A DNA stretch of 64,000 bases from Emticicia soli (GTDB lineage: Bacteria; Bacteroidota; Bacteroidia; Cytophagales; Spirosomataceae). The notes under the pieces are model-generated. The model had not been told where the DNA came from. It saw only the letters and a list, made by a program, of their open reading frames with translations, and made no database searches. The position numbers and the translations under genes are program-made. The stretch spans positions 434,001-498,000 of the forward strand of contig NZ_JBBEWC010000005.1 in the NCBI RefSeq assembly GCF_037860775.1, written 5' to 3'. Every line of letters begins with the position of its first letter. The first letter of the stretch is position 1. Positions 43,607 through 52,828 of the stretch are shown one piece after another.

Positions 43607-44434
43607 ATGGTGAAAAAGTATCTTTTAGGTATAGTAATAGGCATTTTTATTGTATCATGTGAAGACCCGGACATAATTAAGGGTAGGGATAATAACCTGG
43701 CATTGGGGAATCCGTCTAAGGCCGGAACTGCCGAAAACAATTATCTGCTTGAAAAACCTCAATATACAGTTTCTTATAATCGCTCGAAGGGTACAGCTAA
43801 TTGGGTTTCATGGCATTTGTCAACGGCATGGTTTGGCGATGTAACAAGGGCCGATAATTTCAGACAAGACGATGCCCTGCCCGCAGGCTGGTATAAAACA
43901 AAATCAGCTGACTATGTGAATTCGGGCTTTGATAGGGGACACCTGTGTCCGTCAGACGATAGAGATGGTTCTGTTGCCGACAATGATGCTACCTTCTTGA
44001 TGACAAACATTATCCCGCAGTCGCCCAACAGTAACCGTGAACCTTGGGCGAATCTGGAGACGTATTGCCGCAAACTGGTTACCACTGGAAACGAAATGTA
44101 TATTGTGGCTGGCGTATGGGGGCAGGGAGGAAGCGGCAGCAACGGAGGCACTACCAAAACATTAGCCGATGGCCGTATAACAGTACCCGAGTTTTTGTGG
44201 AAAGTGATTCTGATACTACCTGTTGGCGACGACGACCAGAACAGAATCAATAGCAACACAAGAGTAATTGCCATAAAAATACCTAACCGTCAATCAATAG
44301 AAAACGACTGGGGGAAATATAGAGTAAGTGTTGACGAATTAGAAGACTTAACAGGTTATGATTTTTTTTCAAATCTATCTACAAGCTTGCAAAAGCAGTT
44401 GGAGGGGAAGAAGGATGGGGGAGGGACTTATTGA
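43607..44434 (+). CDS. Secreted DNA/RNA non-specific endonuclease (lipoprotein)
   Basis: 275 residues. From ATG 43607 the N-terminus MVKKYLLGIVIGIFIVSC is a lipobox signal, whereas the upstream ATG at 43577 adds a poor leader. The DRGH catalytic motif is FDRGHLCPSDDRDGS, followed by the metal-site Asn region TNIIPQSPNSNREPWANLE. This is the NucA/EndoG family, a cell-surface or extracellular nuclease that degrades nucleic acids. A terminator follows at 44575-44599. Confidence 0.92.
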   Translation: MVKKYLLGIVIGIFIVSCEDPDIIKGRDNNLALGNPSKAGTAENNYLLEKPQYTVSYNRSKGTANWVSWHLSTAWFGDVTRADNFRQDDALPAGWYKTKSADYVNSGFDRGHLCPSDDRDGSVADNDATFLMTNIIPQSPNSNREPWANLETYCRKLVTTGNEMYIVAGVWGQGGSGSNGGTTKTLADGRITVPEFLWKVILILPVGDDDQNRINSNTRVIAIKIPNRQSIENDWGKYRVSVDELEDLTGYDFFSNLSTSLQKQLEGKKDGGGTY

Positions 44435-44574
44435 TTGATTTATGTCTTAATCAAGTCGGTCTGTCGTGCACCTAATCTAATGCTAAACATAAGAAGCAAG
44501 ATTTAACCACTGTGAGTGAAAAGCGACAATATTTCCCGCTAGGCTTAGCTATATAGAAGATTTTGCCAAGATAG

Positions 44575-44599
44575 AATAACTTAGCAAGAGTTATTTTTT
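44575..44599 (+). terminator. Rho-independent terminator
   Basis: AATAACT (44575-44581), a 7-nt loop, AGTTATT (44589-44595) and a T run. It is oriented to end the nuclease transcript and overlaps the stop codon of the convergent gene. Confidence 0.7.
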
Positions 44600-44981
44600 A
44601 CCCTAAAAGAATTATATTTTCAGCCTTAATGTAATCATTGTCCGCTATATTACTTTCATCATTATGAGTATGCGACGGGTCTAAAGAAATGTAAAATATA
44701 TTCTCTTCTTTAAAGAATTTATAGGTTTCGATATTGTAGAAATAGTTGTCAGAACTGTAGGAAAAAGAGTATTCTGAAACCCCGATGAATTGAAGCTTAA
44801 TATTTTTCATCTTTTTAGAATACATCAATTCTATATTCAAATCAATTTGAAGTCTATGCTCTTTGGTATAGATAGAGATACCCACTAATTTACCACTAAT
44901 TAAGCTCTCATTGTTTGACAGTATTTCAATTACATCAGTATCAGTTGCTATTATATTCATGGCAAAATCTATTAAATTCAC
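44598..44981 (-). CDS. Hypothetical protein, 127 residues
   Basis: No family recognised. The product is acidic and beta-rich with no signal peptide or membrane segment; a Cys-free sequence with Tyr/Asn-rich strands (SFSYSSDNYFYNIETYKFF). GTG at 44981 immediately follows the stop of the upstream AlkD-like gene (TGAGTG), so coupled translation is plausible; an ATG exists at 44960. It may be a small partner of the DNA-repair-like protein. Confidence 0.55.
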   Translation of the reverse strand: MNLIDFAMNIIATDTDVIEILSNNESLISGKLVGISIYTKEHRLQIDLNIELMYSKKMKNIKLQFIGVSEYSFSYSSDNYFYNIETYKFFKEENIFYISLDPSHTHNDESNIADNDYIKAENIILLG

Positions 44982-45647
44982 TCACCCCTTCCGTTTCAGC
45001 ATCTCATTTATCCAGATAGGGGCGAAGGGGGAGGTACAGCCTTTGGAAACGGGGTAATCACGGTAGATGCCTAGTTTTTCGCCTATTGCTAAGGCTCGTT
45101 CACGGTAGGTGGGATGATTAATGCCAATTTGCGCCAATGCTGAATTCATTGTCCATTGAGTTTCGGGGGCGGCTGTTGGCATTTCGGTTTCTAGCCTGTC
45201 GAGTAGGGCTTTAATATCTATTCCTTCAGGTTCTCGGGCTATTCGGCCACTGGTGAGACTCCAACCTGCTCGTGCCGCCATTGGGTCTGTCGACTGCATC
45301 CATTTTTGGCGAAGTTCTTCTTTATCAGGGTGTAGTTTTATGACATAAGAATAAAGCCAATCGGCTAGTTGGTCGAACTTAACAGAGCGCACCATACTGT
45401 CAAGCTCTTGCGTAGATAGTGTCTTGGGAACCATTATTAAAGTAGCCAGTAGTTGAGCATCGATATTGCCGGTTGCCCAAAGCTCCAATCCTAATACATG
45501 ATTAGTCTTTATTTTCTTGGCCATGGTTCTGAGGTCGCCCATTTTTACGCCAAACATATTGTCGTGCGCACCCGTTTTTTTGTTGTGTTTAAGTACTCCT
45601 TCGTTTGAGAGAGACTCAAGTTGTGCAAATATCTGCTCAATAGTCAT
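44982..45647 (-). CDS. DNA alkylation repair protein (AlkD-like)
   Basis: 221 residues of HEAT-like helical repeats. The family pattern is GVKMGDLRTMAKKIK near residue 32, SVKFDQLADWLYSYVI in the middle and SALAQIGINHPTYRERALAI late. AlkD-type proteins excise bulky alkylated bases without base flipping; the active-site Trp and Asp cannot be assigned by eye. The gene is followed without spacing by the 127-residue hypothetical gene. The tail (MLKRKG) is basic. Confidence 0.85.
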   Translation of the reverse strand: MTIEQIFAQLESLSNEGVLKHNKKTGAHDNMFGVKMGDLRTMAKKIKTNHVLGLELWATGNIDAQLLATLIMVPKTLSTQELDSMVRSVKFDQLADWLYSYVIKLHPDKEELRQKWMQSTDPMAARAGWSLTSGRIAREPEGIDIKALLDRLETEMPTAAPETQWTMNSALAQIGINHPTYRERALAIGEKLGIYRDYPVSKGCTSPFAPIWINEMLKRKG

Positions 45648-45688
45648 GTTATGAGAATTTTTACACTAAATTACTCAATCTTTTTAAA

Positions 45689-46006
45689 TCAGAAAGCTTT
45701 TAGATGCGGTATAAAATTAGTTTCTACCTCATAACAAAAAGCATAGAGAAACAAAAAATTGGCGACAACAAAGGCAAGGTATTGAATGATATGGGAAAAT
45801 GCCAGCCGTGCCGATTGGAATAGATACCAATGCCAGATAAAACTAATCCCGACAGCAGAATAAAAATGTGCTAACTTCTTTGCATGACTCTGAACGCCAA
45901 ATCCATGTTTTCTTTGTTCAGGAACGCTCGTCTGAGATATTTGTGTAAGGTTTGGTGTGTAAAAATATATAAAATGGTCTAAAGGAAGATTTGAAAATAA
46001 ACTCAC
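45689..46006 (-). CDS. Doubtful small ORF after the DUF3052 gene
   Basis: 105 residues starting at GTG 46006, which overlaps the upstream stop as GTGA. The N-terminal half has no recognisable features and the C-terminal half is hydrophobic and aromatic (AFSHIIQYLAFVVANFLFLY). There is nothing on the opposite strand to explain it as a shadow. Codon use looks less regular than in neighbours. It is either a small membrane protein coupled to the DUF3052 gene or a chance ORF. Confidence 0.3.
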   Translation of the reverse strand: MSLFSNLPLDHFIYFYTPNLTQISQTSVPEQRKHGFGVQSHAKKLAHFYSAVGISFIWHWYLFQSARLAFSHIIQYLAFVVANFLFLYAFCYEVETNFIPHLKAF

Positions 46007-46434
46007 CGCCCAGTAGTCCGCGCTTTCAAATCGCCATAACTGTTGTTGTATTCTTTGTCTTTTTTAGGGTGTGTAAATTTAATAGCCGACCACACGGCGT
46101 TTACACTCAAGGCAGTACTTTCAACCAAGCCTGATTGATAACCAATCTTAATCACCTTTGGCAAGGATAAATCAGTCCCTAATTGCTTGTTTTTAGGCCA
46201 TGATACCCACAGCATACCCGTAAGTTTTAGATGAGGTTTCAGTTTAGGAAATTGTTCACGAAGTTCTACCTCTGTTTTTACGAATAGATGAATATACTCG
46301 AATTCTCCTGTGGCATTTTCGGTGCTTTCAATTTCGGGCAGATTTATAGCTTCTATGGCATCGGCCGGAGCATTAACAAATAAGGCTTTGCTGTTTGGCT
46401 TAATACCCATTTTCTGTGCTACTGTTCTGCTCAT
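46003..46434 (-). CDS. DUF3052 family protein
   Basis: 143 residues. The layout AQKMGIKPNSKALFVNAPAD, EFEYIHLFVKTEVELREQF, GMLWVSWPKN and ALSVNAVWSAIKF is that of DUF3052, small soluble cytoplasmic proteins of unknown function. A translation-coupled small ORF may follow. The start ATG at 46434 gives the expected length. Confidence 0.85.
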   Translation of the reverse strand: MSRTVAQKMGIKPNSKALFVNAPADAIEAINLPEIESTENATGEFEYIHLFVKTEVELREQFPKLKPHLKLTGMLWVSWPKNKQLGTDLSLPKVIKIGYQSGLVESTALSVNAVWSAIKFTHPKKDKEYNNSYGDLKARTTGR

Positions 46435-46496
46435 TGTTGTGTAGATATAGTCAATAAACGAATTTCATATAAACACCCTAGAGGGTCGTTTTGTTT

Positions 46497-46769
46497 GGAG
46501 TGCCGTGTTTGTCTTTTGCCCAAAAGTGGACAAGTAAGTGTCCGAAAACGGACGTTCTTGGTCTAATGGTATTCTGGCATTGAAGTTATGGTTGTAAAAT
46601 ATTATTTGGAATCGCTAAGTCCTTACGTATTAGTTTATCGCCGAAAAAGTAAGAAGAGGGACTTTTAAGCACTGTTTTCATAGTTTAGGAGGATAGAGTT
46701 GGAAAGTGTGCCAAATAATATTCTGCAAAACGCCTAAGCCCGAATGTCCATTTTCTCGCTTGGCACTCC
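46497..46769. repeat. MITE-like element, family E
   Basis: About 273 bp bounded by GGAGTGCC (46497-46504) and GGCACTCC (46762-46769). Inside, ordered matching blocks on both arms are CGAAAACGGACGTTC against the complement of GAATGTCCATTTTCTCG and AATATTATTTGG against CCAAATAATATT, so the whole element is an imperfect palindrome. The left arm contains its own hairpin GTCCGAAAACGGAC. The AATATTATTTGG block also occurs in the family D element. It ends exactly where the first PadR operator candidate begins. Confidence 0.6.
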
Positions 46770-46784
46770 ATTTGTTTAACAAAT
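46770..46784. promoter_or_regulatory. PadR operator candidate 1
   Basis: ATTTGTTTAACAAAT, a palindrome ATTTG-N5-CAAAT, followed by ATAAATGAAATA. A near-identical copy lies 70 bp downstream. Confidence 0.55.
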
Positions 46785-46839
46785 ATAAATGAAATACATC
46801 TCGGCCTTGTTTATTAGCTTAATTTGAAAGCGCAGCCCG

Positions 46840-46854
46840 ATTTGTTTAGCAAAT
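46840..46854. promoter_or_regulatory. PadR operator candidate 2
   Basis: ATTTGTTTAGCAAAT, followed by AATAATGAAATA, repeats the first site with one change. It lies 34 bp upstream of the PadR ATG, a place suited to autorepression. Confidence 0.55.
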
Positions 46855-46888
46855 AATAATGAAATAACCCGATTAAACAATAGGTATT

Positions 46889-47215
46889 ATGGGACGACCC
46901 TATTTAGGCGAATTTGAGGAACTGGTTTTGCTCACCGTAGCCATGCTGGAGGGTGAGGCTTATGGAGTTACAATAGCAGCCGAACTCAAAAAGCGTACCG
47001 ACCGCGTAATTACACTCAGCGGTGTACACATTGCTTTGTACCGACTAGAAGAAAAAGGCTTCTTGAAGTCGGAATTAGGTGGAGCTACTAACGAGCGTGG
47101 CGGCCGACGAAAAAGATTTTTCCGTATAACAGCCTTAGGCAAACGCACACTAGATGAAATGCGCCAAGTACGCAACGAGTTATGGAGCGCAATTCCTAAA
47201 CTTTCGTTCAATTAA
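46889..47215 (+). CDS. PadR family transcriptional regulator
   Basis: 108 residues, a compact winged helix. The family features are LGEFEELVLLTVAMLEGEAYG at the start, the recognition helix VHIALYRLEEKGFLKSEL and the wing GGRRKRFFRITALGK. It lacks the long C-terminal dimerisation helices and belongs to the short PadR group. Such short PadR genes sit before prefix-domain ABC permeases in Bacteroidota and other phyla, as here. Two palindromic sites upstream may be its operators; ligand unknown. Confidence 0.92.
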   Translation: MGRPYLGEFEELVLLTVAMLEGEAYGVTIAAELKKRTDRVITLSGVHIALYRLEEKGFLKSELGGATNERGGRRKRFFRITALGKRTLDEMRQVRNELWSAIPKLSFN

Positions 47216-47219
47216 AGAA

Positions 47220-47379
47220 TGTCTTGAACTTTGATTTACCTGATTTGGCTGATTTTATGATTTTACTATAGAATTATGATTAATGTTATAGGGGCTATTA
47301 TCAACTTGGAGAATGATAAAATCAAGATGTCAAAGAATCAGTGTAATCAAATCAATCAGGTAAATCAGAGTTCAAGATA
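47220..47379. repeat. MITE-like element, family A copy 2
   Basis: Begins TGTCTTGAACTTTGATTTAC and ends with the near complement GTAAATCAGAGTTCAAGATA. It occupies nearly the whole spacer between the padR stop and the first permease start. Confidence 0.75.
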
Positions 47380-47392
47380 AAAATATAAAATT

Positions 47393-50071
47393 ATGAAAAA
47401 CCACCCCAACATACCCTCTCCTCCACGCTGGGCAGATAAGCTGCTGATGGCTTTTTTGCCTGAGGATTTGGCCGAAGAACTGCAAGGTGATATGCACGAG
47501 CAGTTTGAAATGCAGGTGGAGGAAATGGGGCTGACCAAAGCCCGATGGCTGTATGTGTGGGAAGTGCTGCGTTTTTGCCGACCTTATTATTTGAAGCGTC
47601 GCTTATCAGCGCAAGCCGATTCTATGAATGACTATTACTTTTTAATAAACCCTTATATGATACGCAATTACTTAAAAATCGCCTGGAGAAATCTTCTTAA
47701 AAACAAAACCTTCGGATCTATCAACCTATTTGGTTTGGTTACGGGGCTTACTACCTGTTTACTCATTTTTTTATATGTGAGCGACGAGCTGAGTTTCGAC
47801 CGCTATCACAAAAATGCCAGTCAAATCTACCGGATTGATAACGAAATAAAATTTAACGACAACTACAATGATATGGCTGTGTGTTCGCCGCAAGTCGGGG
47901 TAGTGTTTAAAGCCTCTTTTCCTGAAATAGAAAACTATGTGCGTTTACGGTGGAGAGGGAATCTTTTGTTAAAAAAAGACGGACAAACTGAATTGATACA
48001 AAGGGTAGCTTTTGCCGATTCTACGCTTTTTAATGTGTTCAGTTTTAAGGCTTTGTCGGGTAATCTGGCTACTGCCCTCAACGAACCTAACGGCATTGTA
48101 CTCACAGAAAAAATAGCCTTGCAGTTTTTTAATAATACCAATATAGCAGGCCAGAGTTTTGTGACCGACCATAAAACATATAAAATCACGGCTGTGATTG
48201 AAAACATATCTAAGCAATCGCATTTTAATTTTGATGTTTTTGTACCCATGTCCGACGACCCCGACAGCAAAGCAACTACTTGGCTCAGCGCAAATTATAA
48301 TACTTATTTATTGCTGCGTAAAGATGCTAATCTGGCAACGCTACAAGCTAAAATGGCCAAGATAAACCACGAAAAACTCAGCTTAGAGCTAAAATCAGTC
48401 ATTAACAAATCGCTTGATGAATTCTTACAGTCTGGAGGTCTGGCTAATATCAGCCTGACGCCTATGTTAGATATCCATTTAAAATCTCATAAAATAGGAG
48501 AACTAGAAGGCAACGGCAATCCTGACAATGTGTATATTTTCTCAGTAATCGGGTTTTTGATATTGTTGCTGGCAAGTTTCAACTACACAAATCTTTCTAC
48601 TGCTGTGGCCACCAATCGGGCTAAAGAGGTAGGTATGCGCAAAGTAATGGGTAGTAGCAAACTGAGCATCATTGTCCAGTTTTTATCTGAATCGCTGGTT
48701 CTATCGTTTGTAGCTTTATTTATTTCTTATCTCTTGTTAGCCTTATTGTTACCGACGTTCAATCATCTGGCAAACAAATCTCTAGTATTTCAGGATATTC
48801 TGCAGCCACAACTCATTGTGTCTTCTTTGGTGTTGATGCTCGTTTTATCCTTGTTTTCGGGTGCTTATCCTGCGTTTTTTATCTCTTCATTTGTGCCTAG
48901 TCAGGTATTAAAAGGCAAGATTACCAAAGGCTTTAAGTCGGGCTGGTTCCGTAATTCGCTCGTTGTATTTCAGTTTAGCATTACAATTATTTTGCTCATA
49001 GGTACAATTGTTATTTACCGCCAACTCAACTTTATTAAGAGTAAAGATATAGGCTATAAGCGTGACCAGGTTTTGGTTTTACAAAACATGGAGGTGTTGA
49101 ATAAACAAGCTGAAAGTTTCAAAAAAGAATTAAGCAACATTTCGGGTGTTGAGTCGGTTTCTAAGAGCGGTTATTTGCCGTCAAATTATTATAGAAACAG
49201 CAATACTTTTTTCATAAATCCCGCTGCTGATGGTTCGGTATCTATGCAAAGCTGGACAGTTGATGACGCCTATATACCTACGTTAGGGATTGAACTATTA
49301 AAAGGCCGAAACTTCTCTAAAGAATTTAGCACCGATAGTTCAATGGTTATTTTGAACGAAGTAGCTGCCAAAAAATTTGGTGGGAATGATATACTTGGCA
49401 AAAAGATTTACACACTGCAAGATATAAATACCAAAGTAATGATTGCCTACACAGTAGTAGGTATAATTAAAGACTTTAATTTCAGTAATCTGCGGCATGA
49501 GGTTACGCCACTTGGGCTGTTTTTGGGTGAAAATCTGGGAAGTATTTCCATTAAAGTTTCTTCACAAAACCTGCCAGGCTTAATAAGCCAGATAGAAGCG
49601 AAGTGGAAGGCTCGTGTACCTGGTCAGGCACTAAACTATAGTTTTATGGACGAAGATTTTAATCGTCAGTATGAGGCTGACCAGAAAACAGGCAAAATAG
49701 CCACAAGTTTTGCCGTTCTGGCTATTCTAATAGCCTCTTTAGGCTTATTGGGTCTGGTATTGTACGCAGTTGAGCTTCGCACCAAAGAGATCGGTATCCG
49801 CAAAGTACTTGGTGCAAGTATCAGTAGTGTGTATGCCTTGCTTACAAGAGAATTTATTGTATTGGTACTTGTTGCTATGGTTCTGGCATTTCCGATAGCT
49901 TATTATCTGATGCAACGTTGGTTACAGGATTTTGTCTATCGCATCAATATCGAATGGTGGGTATTTGCAGTAGCAGGGACATTTACAATTGCAGTAGCCT
50001 TACTTACTGTCAGCTACCAAGCCATTAAAGCTGCATTAATGAACCCAGTGAAGAGTTTGAAGAGTGAGTAG
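47393..50071 (+). CDS. FtsX/MacB-like permease with N-terminal prefix domain (1)
   Basis: 892 residues. Residues 1-70 are the permease prefix domain (WADKLLMAFLPEDLAEELQG, MHEQFEMQVEEMGLTKARW, RFCRPYYLKRRL). Then there are two repeated halves, each with a membrane segment, a MacB-like periplasmic domain and an FtsX block (RAKEVGMRKVMGSSKLSII; LRTKEIGIRKVLGASISSVY). It ends NPVKSLKSE, identical to both downstream paralogues. It probably forms an ABC efflux or mechanotransmission system with an ATPase encoded elsewhere; no ATPase is in the locus. PadR regulation is inferred from position. Confidence 0.92.
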   Translation: MKNHPNIPSPPRWADKLLMAFLPEDLAEELQGDMHEQFEMQVEEMGLTKARWLYVWEVLRFCRPYYLKRRLSAQADSMNDYYFLINPYMIRNYLKIAWRNLLKNKTFGSINLFGLVTGLTTCLLIFLYVSDELSFDRYHKNASQIYRIDNEIKFNDNYNDMAVCSPQVGVVFKASFPEIENYVRLRWRGNLLLKKDGQTELIQRVAFADSTLFNVFSFKALSGNLATALNEPNGIVLTEKIALQFFNNTNIAGQSFVTDHKTYKITAVIENISKQSHFNFDVFVPMSDDPDSKATTWLSANYNTYLLLRKDANLATLQAKMAKINHEKLSLELKSVINKSLDEFLQSGGLANISLTPMLDIHLKSHKIGELEGNGNPDNVYIFSVIGFLILLLASFNYTNLSTAVATNRAKEVGMRKVMGSSKLSIIVQFLSESLVLSFVALFISYLLLALLLPTFNHLANKSLVFQDILQPQLIVSSLVLMLVLSLFSGAYPAFFISSFVPSQVLKGKITKGFKSGWFRNSLVVFQFSITIILLIGTIVIYRQLNFIKSKDIGYKRDQVLVLQNMEVLNKQAESFKKELSNISGVESVSKSGYLPSNYYRNSNTFFINPAADGSVSMQSWTVDDAYIPTLGIELLKGRNFSKEFSTDSSMVILNEVAAKKFGGNDILGKKIYTLQDINTKVMIAYTVVGIIKDFNFSNLRHEVTPLGLFLGENLGSISIKVSSQNLPGLISQIEAKWKARVPGQALNYSFMDEDFNRQYEADQKTGKIATSFAVLAILIASLGLLGLVLYAVELRTKEIGIRKVLGASISSVYALLTREFIVLVLVAMVLAFPIAYYLMQRWLQDFVYRINIEWWVFAVAGTFTIAVALLTVSYQAIKAALMNPVKSLKSE

Positions 50072-50074
50072 GGA

Positions 50075-50176
50075 AATTTAGTGATTTAGTGAATGAGCCA
50101 TTGTGTGATTGAATGGCTCAAGCATAGTTCAGACAAAAAATAGTCGCTAAATCACTCATTTACTAAATCACTGAAT
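50075..50176. repeat. Inverted repeat in the spacer between permeases 1 and 2
   Basis: AATTTAGTGATTTAGTGAATGAG at 50075-50097 (23 bp read here as two blocks) nearly matches the complement of CTCATTTACTAAATCACT at 50155-50172. A similar ACTAAATCACTAAATT occurs at 2976-2992. It fills the short spacer. Confidence 0.6.
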
Positions 50177-50181
50177 AAATT

Positions 50182-52815
50182 ATGAAAAACAACATACCAC
50201 CACGCTGGGCAGATAGGCTGCTGGAGGTTTTTCTACCTGATGACCTGGCCGAAGAATTGCGAGGCGATATACATGAACAGTTTGAAATGCAGGTCGAGGA
50301 GTTTGGGCTTACCAAGGCCAGATGGCTATATATTTGGGAGGTATTAAGGTTTTGCCGACCGTATTTTTTGAAGCGTAGGCTAATGGCCAAGGCTGATATT
50401 ATGAATGACTATTACTTTTTAATAAACCCTGTTATGTTACAAAATTATCTGAAAATAGCTTTTCGCAACTTAATGCGTGCCAAAAGCTACATGGCTATTA
50501 ATATCATAGGTTTAGCGGTAGGTATAGCTGCTTGTACGCTTATTATACTCTGGATTCAGAGCGAGCTAGGGTATGACCGATTTTATAGTAAGACCAATCG
50601 CCTGTATGAGGTTTATAATAAAGATATTTTCAGCGGCACACCACAGGTATGGGATGCTGCCCCACGCTTACTGGCGCCTACGCTGAAACAAAATTACCCC
50701 GAAGTTGAAGAGGTAGCAAGGATACGACCGACAAACTTATTACTAAGTACCAATAATATTAAAATGAATGTTGAAGGAGGTTTTGTCGACCCATCATTCC
50801 TGACTCTATTTGATTTTCCGCTTTTGTCAGGCAATGCCCAAAGTGTACTTGTAGGTAATAACGGCATTGTGATAACCGAGGCACTAGCCGAAAAATTGTT
50901 TGGTACAACCCACGCCATAGGCAAAGTGATTCAGATTGAAAATAAAGATGCTTTTTCGGTAACAGGTATATTAGAAAACCTACCAAACAACAGCAAGTTC
51001 AGTAATTTATCTTATTTGCTGCCTTACAATTATTTTGTAAATCTAGGTTGGGGCTCTGAAGCTTGGGAATCGAACAACGATTATAGCTATGTATTACTGA
51101 AAGAATCGGCCAATGCTGATGCCGTAAACGCCAAGATTAAACAAGTAACGGCCGAACACCTGAAAGGTATTCTTGATAATGTAAGTAACCGCCAGATTTT
51201 TCTGCACCCAGCCGATAGATGGTATCTATACTCGAAACAAGAAAATGGACAACTGGTTGATGGTAATATTGTAACCGTGCGCTTGTTTGGGCTTATTGCC
51301 TTCTTTATATTGCTTATTGCCTCAGTAAATTTTATTAATCTGAGCACTGCCCGTAGCGAAAAAAGAGCCAAAGAAGTAGGCGTAAGAAAAGTATCGGGCG
51401 CACAAAAAATATCATTGATATTACAGTTTATTGGCGAGTCGGTATTGCTCACTTTTATGGCTGGCATTGTGGCTTTGCTGCTTGTTTTATTGAGCCTGCC
51501 TTTCTTCAATCAGCTTACTGGCAAAATGCTCGCCTTAGATTTCACTTCCGCCTATTTCTGGCTGGTGGCTATTAGCGTTTTGTTATTCACAGGTATATTA
51601 GCAGGTGCTTATCCTGCATTCTTCTTGGCCAATTTTCAGCCATCAAAAGTATTAAAAGGCGCTTTGCGTTCACAAAGAGCTGCATTTACACCCCGAAAAG
51701 TGCTGGTGGTGGTTCAGTTTACTTTCGCCATTGTGCTGATTATTGCTACCCTGATTATAAACCGACAAATAGACCACGCACAAAGTCGTGACAAAGGTTA
51801 TGACCAGAATAACCTGCTATTTACTTATCTGTCAGGTGATTTAATTAATCATTACCCAGCTATTCAGCAAGAATTAATGCAGCGTGGCGTGGCGGTATCA
51901 ATGAGTAAATCATTGGGCCCACTTACCTACATCAACACCCGCCAATGGGGCGTGGCATGGCCAGGTAGCACTACCGCCGATAAAGATATTGAGTTTGATA
52001 AATTTGGTACAGATACCGATTTTCTGAAAACTACAGGTACGAGCCTGATAGCAGGCCGAGAGATTGATGTAAGGAAATATCCTACCGACTCTACTGCCAT
52101 CTTGCTCAACGAAACAGCTGTGAAAACCATGCGTCTGCAAAACCCTGTTGGCACGGTTGTGAGTTTTGGTAAAACCAACTGGCACGTGGTTGGTGTTGTG
52201 AAAGATTTCATTTTTGCTTCGCCTTATGAAGCCATTAAGCCTGTAATAGTAGAAGGCCCGAAAGAACCCAATTCTTTAGGTTGGTTAAGTATTCGGTTGA
52301 GCAAAAATGTGCCTGTGAGCGAGCATCTGGCAATATTAGAAAAGATATTTGCCAAGTATAATCCTGGTTATCCGTTTGAATACACTTTTGCTGATGAGTC
52401 TTATAAATTAAAATTCGTAAACGAGCAACGCACAGGTACATTAACGGGTCTTTTTACCGGACTAACTATTTTCATCGCTTGTTTGGGTTTATTTGGCTTG
52501 GCTGCTTACACAGCTCAACAACGAACCAAAGAGATTGGAATTCGTAAGGTTTTAGGCGCACCTGTAATAAGTGTAGTGCAGTTATTAACCAAAGATTTCA
52601 TACGGCTATTGCTCGTGGCTTTTCTGATAGGGGCACCTATTGGTTGGTATGTAATGGAACAGTGGCTACAAGATTACAACTACCGCATTGTGATAGGCGC
52701 AGGCGTATTTATTGTTACGCTGCTATCATCAATCTCTATTGTTTTCGTTTCAGTAAGTTTTCAAGCCATTAAAGCTGCTCTTGTAAACCCTGTGAAAAGC
52801 TTGAAGAGCGAGTAG
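50182..52815 (+). CDS. FtsX/MacB-like permease with N-terminal prefix domain (2)
   Basis: 877 residues, same architecture as the preceding permease. Prefix domain residues ~1-65 (WADRLLEVFLPDDLAEELRG, FGLTKARWLYIWEVLRF), then two MacB-core/FtsX halves with KRAKEVGVRKVSGAQKISLI and QRTKEIGIRKVLGAPVISVV. It ends NPVKSLKSE. It is about 15 residues shorter than paralogue 1. Probably part of the same exporter family arisen by tandem duplication. No ATPase or HlyD-type adaptor gene is near. Confidence 0.92.
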   Translation: MKNNIPPRWADRLLEVFLPDDLAEELRGDIHEQFEMQVEEFGLTKARWLYIWEVLRFCRPYFLKRRLMAKADIMNDYYFLINPVMLQNYLKIAFRNLMRAKSYMAINIIGLAVGIAACTLIILWIQSELGYDRFYSKTNRLYEVYNKDIFSGTPQVWDAAPRLLAPTLKQNYPEVEEVARIRPTNLLLSTNNIKMNVEGGFVDPSFLTLFDFPLLSGNAQSVLVGNNGIVITEALAEKLFGTTHAIGKVIQIENKDAFSVTGILENLPNNSKFSNLSYLLPYNYFVNLGWGSEAWESNNDYSYVLLKESANADAVNAKIKQVTAEHLKGILDNVSNRQIFLHPADRWYLYSKQENGQLVDGNIVTVRLFGLIAFFILLIASVNFINLSTARSEKRAKEVGVRKVSGAQKISLILQFIGESVLLTFMAGIVALLLVLLSLPFFNQLTGKMLALDFTSAYFWLVAISVLLFTGILAGAYPAFFLANFQPSKVLKGALRSQRAAFTPRKVLVVVQFTFAIVLIIATLIINRQIDHAQSRDKGYDQNNLLFTYLSGDLINHYPAIQQELMQRGVAVSMSKSLGPLTYINTRQWGVAWPGSTTADKDIEFDKFGTDTDFLKTTGTSLIAGREIDVRKYPTDSTAILLNETAVKTMRLQNPVGTVVSFGKTNWHVVGVVKDFIFASPYEAIKPVIVEGPKEPNSLGWLSIRLSKNVPVSEHLAILEKIFAKYNPGYPFEYTFADESYKLKFVNEQRTGTLTGLFTGLTIFIACLGLFGLAAYTAQQRTKEIGIRKVLGAPVISVVQLLTKDFIRLLLVAFLIGAPIGWYVMEQWLQDYNYRIVIGAGVFIVTLLSSISIVFVSVSFQAIKAALVNPVKSLKSE

Positions 52816-52828
52816 GGGAATTTAGTTT

